64,000 nucleotides of DNA from JAWMQL01 sp033283165 (lineage in GTDB: Bacteria; Pseudomonadota; Gammaproteobacteria; Pseudomonadales; Halieaceae): positions 806,001-870,000 of the forward strand of contig JAWMQL010000002.1 of assembly GCA_033283165.1 (NCBI GenBank), given 5' to 3'. A program made the position numbers and the translations under genes. The stretch's first letter is position 1; each line of letters begins with the position of its first letter. Shown here piece after piece: positions 17,747 through 26,525 of this stretch. The notes beneath the pieces are model-generated. The model was not told where the DNA came from and searched no databases. It saw only the letters and a list, made by a program, of their open reading frames with translations.

Positions 17747-19051
17747 GTGACGACGCCGGGCCGGGGCCATATCCGCTGGTTCAGGAATACCGCACCCTAC
17801 ATCAATGCACACCGGGGCAAGACCTTCGTGCTGATGCTGGGGGGCGAGGTCGCGCAAGACGAAAACTTCCCCAACATCATCCACGACATCGCCCTGCTCA
17901 ACAGCCTGGGTGTGCGCCTGGTGCTGGTGCACGGCAACCGGCCCCAGATTGCGGAGCGCCTGGCCAGGGCGGGGCTGGACAGCGCCTACCACAACGGTCG
18001 GCGCATCACCGACGACGCCGCCCTGGAGCATGCCAAGGACGCCGCGGGGGCACTGCGGGCCCAGATCGAGGCCCTGCTGTCCCTGGGCTTGCCCAACAGC
18101 CCCATGCAGGGCGCCCGCATCCGGGTGTGCTCAGGCAATTTCGTGACCGCCAGGCCGCTGGGCGTGGTGGACGGGATCGATTACCAGCACACCGGCCGGG
18201 TGCGGCGGGTGGATGTCGAGGGCATCCGGCGCCAGCTGGACGACGGCTCCATCGTACTGCTGTCACCCCTGGGCTACTCGCCCACCGGGGAGATCTTCAA
18301 CCTGCACCTGGAAGACATCGCGGTGCACTGCGCCTCGGCCATCGGCGCCGACAAGTTGCTGCTGTTCGGCCCCCACGCGGGCATCCAGGGCAGTGACGGC
18401 GAACTGATACCCCAGTGCGCGGTGGGCGACATTGAACAAATGGCCATCGAGGGCGAGGCCGGGGCCCTGCTGGATACCGCCGCGCGCGCCTGCCGCGCCG
18501 GGGTGGGCCGCTGCCATATCATTTCCTACCGCGACGACTGCGCCCTGCTGCAGGAGCTGTTCACCCACGACGGCAGCGGCACCCTGGTGGCCAAGGACGA
18601 CTATGAACAGTCCCGGGGCGCCAACATCGACGATGTCGGCGGTATCCTCGAACTCATCGAACCGCTGGAACGCGAAGGTGTACTGCTGAAGCGCTCGCGG
18701 GAACTGCTGGAAACCGAAATCCAGCAGTTCCGGCTGCTGGAGCGGGACGGGCGCATTATCGCCTGCGCCGCACTGTACCCGTTCCCGGAGGACAACTGCG
18801 GCGAGGTGGCCTGCATCGTTACCCACCCCGACTACCGCGGCGGCCAGCGCGGCCAGCGCCTGTTGCACGAACTGGAGCGCGAGGCCCGGCGCCTGGGATT
18901 GGGGCAGGTCTTCGTGCTGACCACCCAGACCGCCCACTGGTTTATCGAGCAGGGCTTTGCCGAGCATAGCCTGGCGGACCTGCCGCGGGAGAAACAGTCG
19001 CTGTACAACCTGCAGCGCAATTCCAAGGTCTTCTTCAAGAACCTCGGCTGA
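17747..19051 (+). CDS. argA: N-acetylglutamate synthase (amino-acid acetyltransferase)
   Basis: A 434-residue classical ArgA with an N-terminal amino-acid-kinase-like domain (about 20-285), which binds arginine for feedback inhibition, and a C-terminal GNAT acetyltransferase domain (about 290-434) with V-A-C-I-V-T-H-P-D-Y-R-G-G-Q-R-G, the acetyl-CoA loop. It makes N-acetylglutamate from glutamate and acetyl-CoA. The start is GTG 17747 behind G-C-G-G-G-A-A; the usual F-R-x-x-A-P-Y-I near residue 12 supports it. The 130-base gap from the sulfatase leaves room for a separate promoter. It converges with the sulfotransferase gene. Confidence 0.95.
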   Translation: MTTPGRGHIRWFRNTAPYINAHRGKTFVLMLGGEVAQDENFPNIIHDIALLNSLGVRLVLVHGNRPQIAERLARAGLDSAYHNGRRITDDAALEHAKDAAGALRAQIEALLSLGLPNSPMQGARIRVCSGNFVTARPLGVVDGIDYQHTGRVRRVDVEGIRRQLDDGSIVLLSPLGYSPTGEIFNLHLEDIAVHCASAIGADKLLLFGPHAGIQGSDGELIPQCAVGDIEQMAIEGEAGALLDTAARACRAGVGRCHIISYRDDCALLQELFTHDGSGTLVAKDDYEQSRGANIDDVGGILELIEPLEREGVLLKRSRELLETEIQQFRLLERDGRIIACAALYPFPEDNCGEVACIVTHPDYRGGQRGQRLLHELEREARRLGLGQVFVLTTQTAHWFIEQGFAEHSLADLPREKQSLYNLQRNSKVFFKNLG

Positions 19052-19075
19052 TCCGACCCGGCCCGCAGCCCCCGG

Positions 19076-19942
19076 CTAGAACGCGAACGGGCCGTGAATC
19101 TTTTTCAGGTAGCCCGAACCGTGGGCCGGTTCGATGACCTGCGGTTCGGCCAGCCGCCAGTCGTCCGGGTCGTAGCCCGCCAACGCCAGGTAGTCGCGGT
19201 ACAGGGGGCGCAGGAATGCCACGTCCGCGGACGTGAACCAGTGCCGCCAGTCGCCGTGGGTGCGGGAGCGGGCCACCCGCTTCTGGCGCAATTTGACGGT
19301 GATCTCATTACTGACCGCCACCCCCAGGTAGTCGCCCAGTGAGCGCAACTCCCCGTCGATAAAGTCCTCGTAGCGCAGCAGGTGCCAGTCCCGTGCCAGT
19401 TGCGCCCGTCGCTGCACCAGGTGCCGGTACAGCTCGCCCTGCTCCGCCGCGAAGCGCTCGCGGTAGCCCTCCTGCCACCAGCCCGTGAGCAGGTCGCAGA
19501 AATTCACACTGGCGGCCTCCGCCTCCTTGCGCTGAACCTGTACCAGGGTCTGTTCGAACTTGCGCTCCCACAGCTGTCGCTCCGCCCGGTCCGCGATGCG
19601 GCGGCCGTGACCGCGATACCAGCCGTACAGGGTGTGGGAGATGAGACGGTCCCGGGGGTCGCGGTCGATCCAGATCCGGTGGCTGTAGTGTCCGGCCACC
19701 TCCTCCAGCTGGTCCCAGGCCGCGGGGTCCAGTTCCGGGAAGATCAGGCACTTGGTCACCACGCCGCGGCGGCCGCACCGGCGCAGGTGCCAGTCGGCGG
19801 GTTTTGACTTACCATCTGCCTGACCGAAGGTGGTAGGCTCCTGATGCAGGGTGTGTTGCGCGCCCAGACTGCGCCAGATCGCCTGGGAGATCGCTGTGGT
19901 TCCGGTCTTGGATAAGCCGAGAATGAGAATGTCGTCCGCCAT
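19076..19942 (-). CDS. Sulfotransferase family protein
   Basis: A 288-residue protein that starts directly with a PAPS-binding loop, I-L-I-L-G-L-S-K-T-G-T-T-A-I (5-18), and has the 3'-phosphate motif W-I-D-R-D-P-R-D-R-L-I-S-H-T-L-Y (91-106). A W-H-L-L-R-Y-E-D-F element near 190 is also typical of P-loop sulfotransferases. The acceptor is unknown; length and the missing membrane segment suggest a cytoplasmic enzyme. The ATG at 19942 overlaps the start codon of the divergent porin gene; the P-loop starts at residue 5, so the start cannot lie much further in. It differs clearly from the sulfotransferase at 2479-3192. Confidence 0.8.
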   Translation of the reverse strand: MADDILILGLSKTGTTAISQAIWRSLGAQHTLHQEPTTFGQADGKSKPADWHLRRCGRRGVVTKCLIFPELDPAAWDQLEEVAGHYSHRIWIDRDPRDRLISHTLYGWYRGHGRRIADRAERQLWERKFEQTLVQVQRKEAEAASVNFCDLLTGWWQEGYRERFAAEQGELYRHLVQRRAQLARDWHLLRYEDFIDGELRSLGDYLGVAVSNEITVKLRQKRVARSRTHGDWRHWFTSADVAFLRPLYRDYLALAGYDPDDWRLAEPQVIEPAHGSGYLKKIHGPFAF

Positions 19943-21065
19943 GGGGCGGGGATTATACGCGAGATTTGCGGCCCCACTGCTGCTGACCGGGTCGCTGGCA
20001 GCGACTGTGACCGCCTGGGCGGCGCCCGGTTATGAGGCACTGTGGGATCGCGCCACGCTGTACCGGGGCGAAGGAAACGGCGCGGTGGACAGCCTGGCCC
20101 TCAGCGGTCGGCTGCAGGCGGAGGCCGTGCACTTCGACGGCAGACGGGGTGAGGATTTCGACGACGCCCTGTGGCGCCGCTTCCGGTTCGGCTTCAAGGC
20201 TGGCCTGACCGGGGGCTGGGTGCTGCAACTCGAGGGTGACTTCGACCTCAACAAATCCCCCGGTGACTGGTACCAGCGGCTCACCGATGCCTATATCGGC
20301 TGGCAGCCGGACGAATCACTGGACCTGCGCCTGTTGAAACATTCCGCGGGCTTTACCCTGGACGGCGCCACCTCCTCCAAAAAACTGCTTACCCTGCAGC
20401 GCAACAACCTGACCAACAACCTGTGGTTTACCGCCGAGTATTTCACCGGCGCCAGTCTTACCGGTAAGGCCGGCAAGGGCCTGTCCTACCGGGTCGGGGT
20501 ATTTTCCTCCGACGGCAGCGACGAGATCGGCATCACCGGCGCCAGCTACTTCAGCCTGACCTCGCTGGGCTACGACCTGGCAAACCGTCTGGGACTGGAG
20601 CTGGCCAGCGTGCGCCTGGACTTCGTCTACAACGACCGCCACGAGGATGCCAATACCAGGGACTTCTCCCGGGTCTTGTCCCTCAGCAGCGAGTGGCAAC
20701 AGGGGCGCTGGGGCCTGCGTACCGACCTGGCCGCGGGCGACGGCTACGCCGGGCAAAGCGACCTGTGGGGCCTCACCCTGATGCCCATCTACAACGCCAC
20801 CGAGACGCTGCAGTGGGTGCTGCGCTACACCTGGATCGACAGTGAGGACGCCAACGGCGTCCGCCTGCCCCGCTACCACGACCGGGTAGCCAGCGGCCGG
20901 GGCGACCACTACGAGGAATCGTACGCGGGGATCAATGTTTTTCTCTACGGCCACCGGCTGAAGTGGCAAACCGGACTGGAATACGCGGTCATGGATGACC
21001 GGGCCGCAGACGGCGGGCGACACGAGGGCTGGGGTATCACCACGGGACTGCGCCTGTACTGGTAA
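19941..21065 (+). CDS. OprP/OprO-type outer-membrane porin-like protein
   Basis: A 374-residue outer-membrane beta-barrel. Residues 1-31 form a signal peptide ending A-W-A before A-P-G-Y. The mature part alternates short amphipathic strands and ends R-L-Y-W, with the C-terminal aromatic residue required for barrel assembly. Phrases such as D-A-Y-I-G-W-Q-P and F-T-L-D-G-A-T-S-S-K-K-L-L-T resemble the phosphate-selective porin O/P family, which forms anion-selective trimers. I chose ATG 19941; ATG 19929 (12 bases upstream) is an alternative. It is divergent from the sulfotransferase with overlapping start codons. Pyrophosphate, phosphate or sulfated anions are possible substrates; none is demonstrated. 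Confidence 0.75.
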   Translation: MGRGLYARFAAPLLLTGSLAATVTAWAAPGYEALWDRATLYRGEGNGAVDSLALSGRLQAEAVHFDGRRGEDFDDALWRRFRFGFKAGLTGGWVLQLEGDFDLNKSPGDWYQRLTDAYIGWQPDESLDLRLLKHSAGFTLDGATSSKKLLTLQRNNLTNNLWFTAEYFTGASLTGKAGKGLSYRVGVFSSDGSDEIGITGASYFSLTSLGYDLANRLGLELASVRLDFVYNDRHEDANTRDFSRVLSLSSEWQQGRWGLRTDLAAGDGYAGQSDLWGLTLMPIYNATETLQWVLRYTWIDSEDANGVRLPRYHDRVASGRGDHYEESYAGINVFLYGHRLKWQTGLEYAVMDDRAADGGRHEGWGITTGLRLYW

Positions 21066-21088
21066 CGCGTCGGCCCCCGCCGCCCGTA

Positions 21089-21117
21089 TTAAATCCGTCC
21101 GCGATATTTGCTATGCT
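21089..21117 (+). promoter_or_regulatory. Candidate promoter of ilvD
   Basis: TTAAAT (21089-21094) and TATGCT (21112-21117) are spaced by 17 bases, 42 bases before the ilvD ATG. The -10 form TATGCT recurs in GC-rich gammaproteobacteria; the -35 match is moderate. Confidence 0.45.
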
Positions 21118-21158
21118 GCGCCCCCCCTTCCGGGACGCAGACGAGACAGGTTACGCCC

Positions 21159-23003
21159 ATGCCAGACTACCGCTCCAAGACCTCCACCGCCGGCCGCAAC
21201 ATGGCCGGCGCCCGCGCCCTGTGGCGCGCCACCGGGATGAAGGACGAGGACTTCCAGAAGCCGATCATCGCAGTCGTCAATTCCTTTACCCAGTTTGTGC
21301 CGGGGCACGTGCATCTCAAGGACCTGGGCCAACTGGTGGCGCGGGAAATCGAGGCCGCCGGTGGCGTGGCCAAGGAATTCAACACCATCGCGGTCGACGA
21401 CGGCATCGCCATGGGTCACGACGGCATGCTGTACAGCCTGCCGTCACGCGACCTGATCGCCGATTCGGTGGAGTACATGGTCAACGCCCACTGTGCAGAT
21501 GCCATGGTCTGCATCTCCAACTGCGACAAGATAACCCCCGGCATGCTGAACGCGGCCATGCGCCTCAACATCCCCGTGGTATTCGTCTCCGGAGGGCCGA
21601 TGGAAGCAGGCAAGACCAGGCTGTCGGAACACAAGCTGGACCTGGTCGACGCCATGGTGATCGCGGTGGACGACACGGCCTCGGACGAGACCGTGGCGGA
21701 ATACGAGCGCTCCGCCTGTCCCACCTGCGGCTCCTGTTCGGGCATGTTCACCGCCAATTCCATGAATTGCCTGACCGAGGCCCTGGGCCTGTCCCTGCCC
21801 GGCAACGGCTCCACCCTGGCCACCCACGCCGACCGCGAGCAGCTGTTCCGGCGCGCCGGGCGACTGGTCGTCGAGTTGTGCCGCCGCTACTACGGCGAAG
21901 ACGACGATTCCGTACTGCCGCGCAATATCGGCAGCTTCGAGGCCTTCGAGAACGCCATGAGTCTGGATATCGCCATGGGCGGCTCCACCAACACCATCCT
22001 GCACCTGCTGGCCGCCGCCCAGGAGGCGGAGCTGGACTTCACCATGGCGGACATCGACCGACTGTCGCGGAAGATTCCCCAGTTGTGCAAGGTGGCGCCG
22101 AACACGCCCCAGTACCACATGGAGGACGTGCACCGGGCGGGCGGCATCATGGGCATCCTCGGTGAGCTGGACCGGGCGGGATTACTGCATACCCGGTGCC
22201 CCACGGTGCACAGTGCCACCATGGCGGAGGCCCTGGAGAACTGGGATATCAAGCGCACCGACGACGAGGCGGTGCACACCTTCTACCGGGCCGGCCCGGC
22301 CGGCATCCCGACCCAGACCGCCTTCAGCCAGGACACCCGCTGGCCGAGCCTGGACGACGACCGCGCCGGCGGCTGCATTCGCGCCCTCGAGCATGCATTC
22401 TCCACCGAGGGCGGCCTGGCGGTGCTGTTCGGCAACATCGCCGAGGACGGCTGCGTGGTAAAGACCTCGGGGGTGGACGAGAGCATCCTGACCTTCTCCG
22501 GCCCGGCTCACGTGTGCGAGAGCCAGGAACAGGCGGTGGACGATATCCTCAACGACCGGGTCAAGTCAGGCGATGTGGTTATCGTGCGCTACGAGGGCCC
22601 GCGTGGCGGACCCGGCATGCAGGAAATGCTGTATCCCACCAGCTATATCAAATCCAGGGGGCTGGGCAAGGCCTGCGCGTTGCTCACTGACGGCCGCTTC
22701 TCCGGCGGCACGTCGGGTCTTTCCATCGGTCACGCCTCCCCGGAGGCCGCCGCCGGCGGCGCCATCGCCCTGGTGGAGAACGGTGACATCATCGACATCG
22801 ATATTCCGGGACGCAGTATCAACGTCAGACTGGACGCCGGGGAACTGGCCCGGCGCCGCGCCGCGATGGAAGCCCTGGGGGACGGGGCCTGGCAGCCACG
22901 GGAACCACGCCCGAGAAAGGTCAGCGCGGCATTGAAGGTGTACGCCAGGATGGCCACCAGCGCCGACAAGGGCGCGGTGCGGGACCTGTCACAGCTGGAC
23001 TAG
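21159..23003 (+). CDS. ilvD: Dihydroxy-acid dehydratase
   Basis: A 614-residue IlvD (E. coli 616). It dehydrates 2,3-dihydroxy-isovalerate and -methylvalerate in valine and isoleucine synthesis. Iron-sulfur ligands and catalytic residues are recognisable: C122 in S-N-C-D-K-I-T-P-G-M, C193 in C-P-T-C-G-S-C-S-G-M-F, and metal-binding D81. The C-terminal domain has G-R-F-S-G-G-T-S-G-L. The N-terminus Y-R-S-K-T-S-T-A-G-R-N-M-A-G-A-R fixes the start at ATG 21159. It converges with a diguanylate cyclase gene and stands alone, away from other ilv genes. Confidence 0.96.
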   Translation: MPDYRSKTSTAGRNMAGARALWRATGMKDEDFQKPIIAVVNSFTQFVPGHVHLKDLGQLVAREIEAAGGVAKEFNTIAVDDGIAMGHDGMLYSLPSRDLIADSVEYMVNAHCADAMVCISNCDKITPGMLNAAMRLNIPVVFVSGGPMEAGKTRLSEHKLDLVDAMVIAVDDTASDETVAEYERSACPTCGSCSGMFTANSMNCLTEALGLSLPGNGSTLATHADREQLFRRAGRLVVELCRRYYGEDDDSVLPRNIGSFEAFENAMSLDIAMGGSTNTILHLLAAAQEAELDFTMADIDRLSRKIPQLCKVAPNTPQYHMEDVHRAGGIMGILGELDRAGLLHTRCPTVHSATMAEALENWDIKRTDDEAVHTFYRAGPAGIPTQTAFSQDTRWPSLDDDRAGGCIRALEHAFSTEGGLAVLFGNIAEDGCVVKTSGVDESILTFSGPAHVCESQEQAVDDILNDRVKSGDVVIVRYEGPRGGPGMQEMLYPTSYIKSRGLGKACALLTDGRFSGGTSGLSIGHASPEAAAGGAIALVENGDIIDIDIPGRSINVRLDAGELARRRAAMEALGDGAWQPREPRPRKVSAALKVYARMATSADKGAVRDLSQLD

Positions 23004-23036
23004 GCCCCGACGCGGCCCGGCGCACGCCCCCCGACC

Positions 23037-24176
23037 CTAACGCCAGGTGGGTACGGTCTTGGCCACCTTGTCGATATGCACCACGCTCTCCGCGGCCTGC
23101 TCCACCCGGTTGCGACCGCTGTTCTTGGCCAGGTAGAGCGCCCCGTCGGCCAGCTTCAACCACTCGTCGAGGTCGCTGGCGGCCACCACGTCACAGACCC
23201 CGGCGCTGATGGTCATGTTGCCCTCGGGGAGCAGATCGGCCTGCTCCACCGCTGCCCGCAGGTCCTGGCCCAGTCGCATCGCGTCCGGGGCGGCGGTTTC
23301 ATGGAGCAGCACCACGAACTCCTCGCCGCCGAAGCGGCAAACGGTATCGGCGCTGCGCACCCGCCGTTTGATCAGGTCCACCAGCTTTTTCAGCACCTCG
23401 TCCCCGACACCGTGACCGAAGCGGTCGTTGATGCGCTTGAAGTAGTCCACGTCGATGATCAGCAGCGAGGATGGTCGCTGGTAGCGCTGCCACAGACTCA
23501 GTGCCTGCCTGGCCTGGAAATCGAAAAAGCGCCGGTTGTAGGCCCCGGTCAGTGGATCGGTTATCGCCAGGTCTGACAGGCGCCGCGACTGGGCGGACAG
23601 GGCGTAAACCAGCCAGGCACTGACCAGCCAGGTATGCAGCATGCTGAGGCAGATAACGAGCGCTGTCTCCGGTTCGTGGCGCATGAAGGCCAGTGGCGTA
23701 ACCAGCAGCGCACAGAGCGCACCGAGCACCGCCGACCAGCGGGTCCTGAGGAGTACCGGCAGGGCGACCAGCAGGGGGTAGAGCCAGTAGAAGTTGTGGT
23801 TCCGGCCATACAACAAAGACACGAACACCAGCGCGATGGTCAGCAGCAACAGCACCCCGGGCGGCAGCAGCGCTTCCCGGCCGCGGCGCAATTGCCAGAT
23901 GTTGCCGATCAACAACAGCAGGACGGACAGGCCTGACAGGGCGGGCAGGTACTGCCCCGTCATCAGGTTGTGCACGTCCATGGGAGCCAGCACCACGGCG
24001 AGCACAAGCAGGATATACAGGTACACATCGCGTCGCTGGCTGACGATCAGAGTGTCAGGCCGCTCGCCGTCAAAGGCCCGCTGCCGCTGGAACAGTTCAT
24101 CCTCAAACGGGTCGGCCAACTGCCGCTTGAGTCGCGCCCAGGCGGACTGGCGGGGAGAATCCTGATTATCTTTCAT
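23037..24176 (-). CDS. Membrane diguanylate cyclase (GGDEF protein)
   Basis: A 379-residue protein with about five to six membrane segments between residues 50 and 195 and a C-terminal GGDEF domain (about 200-365). The active-site motif is G-G-E-E-F (283-287), a functional variant, and an inhibitory I-site R-S-A-D (274-277) lies exactly five residues upstream, so product feedback is expected. D-P-L-T-G-A-Y-N-R-R at 207-216 is the usual domain start. It should make cyclic di-GMP from GTP. No defined sensor domain is recognised in the membrane part. It lies 119 bases downstream of the VOC gene on the same strand. Confidence 0.9.
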   Translation of the reverse strand: MKDNQDSPRQSAWARLKRQLADPFEDELFQRQRAFDGERPDTLIVSQRRDVYLYILLVLAVVLAPMDVHNLMTGQYLPALSGLSVLLLLIGNIWQLRRGREALLPPGVLLLLTIALVFVSLLYGRNHNFYWLYPLLVALPVLLRTRWSAVLGALCALLVTPLAFMRHEPETALVICLSMLHTWLVSAWLVYALSAQSRRLSDLAITDPLTGAYNRRFFDFQARQALSLWQRYQRPSSLLIIDVDYFKRINDRFGHGVGDEVLKKLVDLIKRRVRSADTVCRFGGEEFVVLLHETAAPDAMRLGQDLRAAVEQADLLPEGNMTISAGVCDVVAASDLDEWLKLADGALYLAKNSGRNRVEQAAESVVHIDKVAKTVPTWR

Positions 24177-24295
24177 TACTTGCGAGGCCGCTGTGACTGC
24201 CGGGCTCTTTTATTACCCCTGTCAGAGGCCCAGTTTTAACACAGATTCCGGACCAGTCCCACGGCATTATTCCGCGCTACAAACCCGCACTGGAA

Positions 24296-24736
24296 TCAGG
24301 GGTAAGCGAGGCCGTCAGTGGCAAACAACATGGCGATATCGCGGAACGCCTTGAATTCAAGGTAATTGCCCGCAGGGTCGCGAATGAACAGGGTGCGCTG
24401 CTCGCCGCGCCGGCCCGGAAACCGGGTGACCGGTTCAATTGTAAAAATCACTCCGCTCTGTCGCAGCCTCGCCTCCAGCGCCGCCAGGGCATCCCAGGAC
24501 AGGATGACACCGAAGTGCGAGGCCGGCACCTGCTCCCCGTCTACCGGGTTGGTCGCGACCTCCGGCATGGCCGCAGTCGGCACCAGGTGGGTGACCAGCT
24601 GGTGGCCAAAGAAATCAAAGTCGATCCAGCGTGTCGAGCGCCGGCCCCGGGCGCAGCCCAGCAGTTCACCATAGAAGCGCTCCGCCGCCTGCAGGTCGTC
24701 GACCGGCAGGGCCAGGTGAAATTTCGGCTCGCTCAA
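24296..24736 (-). CDS. VOC-superfamily (glyoxalase/dioxygenase-like) protein
   Basis: A 146-residue vicinal-oxygen-chelate protein. The first beta-alpha-beta module opens with F-H-L-A-L-P-V-D-D-L-Q-A-A-E-R-F-Y-G-E-L-L-G and the second ends with F-I-R-D-P-A-G-N-Y-L-E-F-K. Candidate metal ligands are His7, His74 and Glu127 by position in the fold. The start is a TTG at 24736, four bases after the upstream dehydratase stop, so it is probably cotranscribed and coupled. Substrate is unknown; homologues are annotated as glyoxalase/bleomycin-resistance type, but resistance should not be assumed. Confidence 0.8.
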   Translation of the reverse strand: MSEPKFHLALPVDDLQAAERFYGELLGCARGRRSTRWIDFDFFGHQLVTHLVPTAAMPEVATNPVDGEQVPASHFGVILSWDALAALEARLRQSGVIFTIEPVTRFPGRRGEQRTLFIRDPAGNYLEFKAFRDIAMLFATDGLAYP

Positions 24737-24740
24737 GGGT

Positions 24741-25691
24741 TCACCACGGCAGCTGGTCCAGGTCCTGGTTGCCGCCGCTGATGATCACCCCCACCCGGCG
24801 GCCAGTGAAACGCTCGGGGTGTTCCAGTACCGCGGCAAAGCTCACTGCGCCGGAGGGCTCCACCAGGGTCTTCATCCGGGTCCACTGCAGGCGCATGGCC
24901 TCGATGATCGACGCGTCCTCTACCGTGAGAATGGTATCCACATGGCGCATGATGATGTCGAAATTCAGCTCCCCCAGGCTGGTCAACAGGCCGTCGGCAA
25001 TGGTCCGCGGGTCGGTTTGCGGCACCAGCCGGCCACTGCCGAAGGAGCGAAAGGCATCATCGGCACCCGCCGGTTCCGATGCCGCCACCTCGATTTCCGG
25101 GTACTGCAGCTTCACCGCCAGGGCGGTACCCGCCAGTAAACCGCCGCCACCCACCGGTGCCAGCACCGCATCCAGACCGGTTACCTGCTCCAGCAGTTCC
25201 AGCGCAACTGTTCCCTGGCCGGCGATGACCCGGACATCGTTATAGGGATGCACCAGGTGGGCACCCGTTTCGGCCATGACCCGGGCCAGGGTGGCTTCCC
25301 GCCCATTCAGCGTGGGCTCGCACTCGATGATGTGCGCCCCGTAGCCCGCCACCGCGGCCTTTTTCACCGCCGGCGCGTTGGCGGGCATGACAATATGGGC
25401 CGGGATGCCGCGTTTCGCTGCCGCCATCGCAAGCGCCGCCGCGTGATTGCCGGAGGAGTGGGTACACACACCCTTTACCGCCTCTTCCGCGGTCAGGCTG
25501 AACACCGCATTGCTGGCACCCCTGGCCTTGAACGCCCCGACCTTCTGCAGGTTCTCGCATTTGAAAAACAGGGAGGCGCCGCAGTGGCGATCCAGCAGCT
25601 CACTGGTCATGACCGGCGTTTCGTGGACATGGGGTGCTATCCTGCGACGCGCGGCCCGCAGGTCCTCCAGGGTGGGTATGTGTTCCCGCAT
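24741..25691 (-). CDS. PLP-dependent serine/threonine dehydratase-like enzyme
   Basis: A 316-residue fold-type II PLP enzyme. The Schiff-base lysine is K55 in V-G-A-F-K-A-R-G-A, the phosphate-binding loop is G-G-G-G-L-L near 181, and S-S-G-N-H-A-A near 79 binds the substrate carboxylate. It lacks the C-terminal ACT-like regulatory domain of biosynthetic IlvA, so it resembles catabolic threonine/serine dehydratase, serine racemase or 3-hydroxyaspartate ammonia-lyase; the exact activity is open. I chose ATG 25691 because a GAGGG ribosome site sits just upstream; a TTG one codon earlier is also possible. It follows the membrane protein gene by 7 bases. Confidence 0.85.
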   Translation of the reverse strand: MREHIPTLEDLRAARRRIAPHVHETPVMTSELLDRHCGASLFFKCENLQKVGAFKARGASNAVFSLTAEEAVKGVCTHSSGNHAAALAMAAAKRGIPAHIVMPANAPAVKKAAVAGYGAHIIECEPTLNGREATLARVMAETGAHLVHPYNDVRVIAGQGTVALELLEQVTGLDAVLAPVGGGGLLAGTALAVKLQYPEIEVAASEPAGADDAFRSFGSGRLVPQTDPRTIADGLLTSLGELNFDIIMRHVDTILTVEDASIIEAMRLQWTRMKTLVEPSGAVSFAAVLEHPERFTGRRVGVIISGGNQDLDQLPW

Positions 25692-25698
25692 CAAGCCC

Positions 25699-26397
25699 TC
25701 ACTTCCGGCACCCGGTATCGACCCGCAAACCCCAACCCGCCCTGCGCCAGACCAGATAACCGAGAAAAAAATTACTTTGCAACATCAGGCTGAGGAACCA
25801 CTCGAAAGCGTCTTCCACCGTCTCGTACCAGGCCTCGTCCCAGGCATCCAGTACCACCGTCAGGACACCGGTGGCCAGCAGGGCGAAACACAGTATCCAC
25901 ATGGACCGGGTGATCCAGGCGGACACCGCGGGCAAATGATCCCTTAATCTCCGCAACTGCGCCAGCAACAGCAGCTGGGCTATGTAGGTGAAGGAGAAAA
26001 ACAGCACGGTGCCCGCGCGGCGGGTACGGGCCCAGGCCTCGCCCGCCTCGCCCAGCACGGTAACATACAGGATCAGGCCCACGGCGGCGAGAATGCCAAG
26101 GGCGAGCATCCAGGCGCTGGTCCTGACCTTGACGCGCCCGGTTTCCCGCGCCAACTGCGCCAGCCAGGCGTAACTGAGCCACCAGTAAGCCATCAGGATG
26201 ACCGCCGCCGGCAGCATGGTGGCGCGAAACAGATAGGAGGCCGGTGGCTTGCGGCCGGTAGCACTGATCGAGGTGCAACTGTCGAGATAGGGATTGCACC
26301 AATCCACTGTGCCATACAAGGCCGCCACCAGGAAGGTCAGGTGTACCGACAGGAAGGGCAGCAGGGCCGCCAGCAGGGCTACCAGGCGTGGGTTCAT
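25699..26397 (-). CDS. Conserved membrane protein of unknown function
   Basis: A 232-residue protein with about six hydrophobic segments (roughly 5-28, 57-80, 93-115, 125-147, 160-182, 196-215). Between the first two is a probable periplasmic loop with two cysteines, C-N-P-Y-L-D-S-C, and then P-A-S-Y-L-F-R. This shape recalls the Frag1/DRAM/Sfk1 membrane family, but I cannot assign a function. It is the first gene of a - strand group with the dehydratase-like enzyme and the VOC protein. Confidence 0.6.
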   Translation of the reverse strand: MNPRLVALLAALLPFLSVHLTFLVAALYGTVDWCNPYLDSCTSISATGRKPPASYLFRATMLPAAVILMAYWWLSYAWLAQLARETGRVKVRTSAWMLALGILAAVGLILYVTVLGEAGEAWARTRRAGTVLFFSFTYIAQLLLLAQLRRLRDHLPAVSAWITRSMWILCFALLATGVLTVVLDAWDEAWYETVEDAFEWFLSLMLQSNFFLGYLVWRRAGWGLRVDTGCRK

Positions 26398-26525
26398 GAT
26401 GGCGCCATTGTCACGAGTTGCTGTTCATACCTGTCGCAGTGTAGAGCCCGGCCGACTGCCCGGCTATCGCGAGAGTGCCTGTGCTATGCTGCCGCACTCC
26501 CCCCCGCAGAAGAATAACAAGCCTT

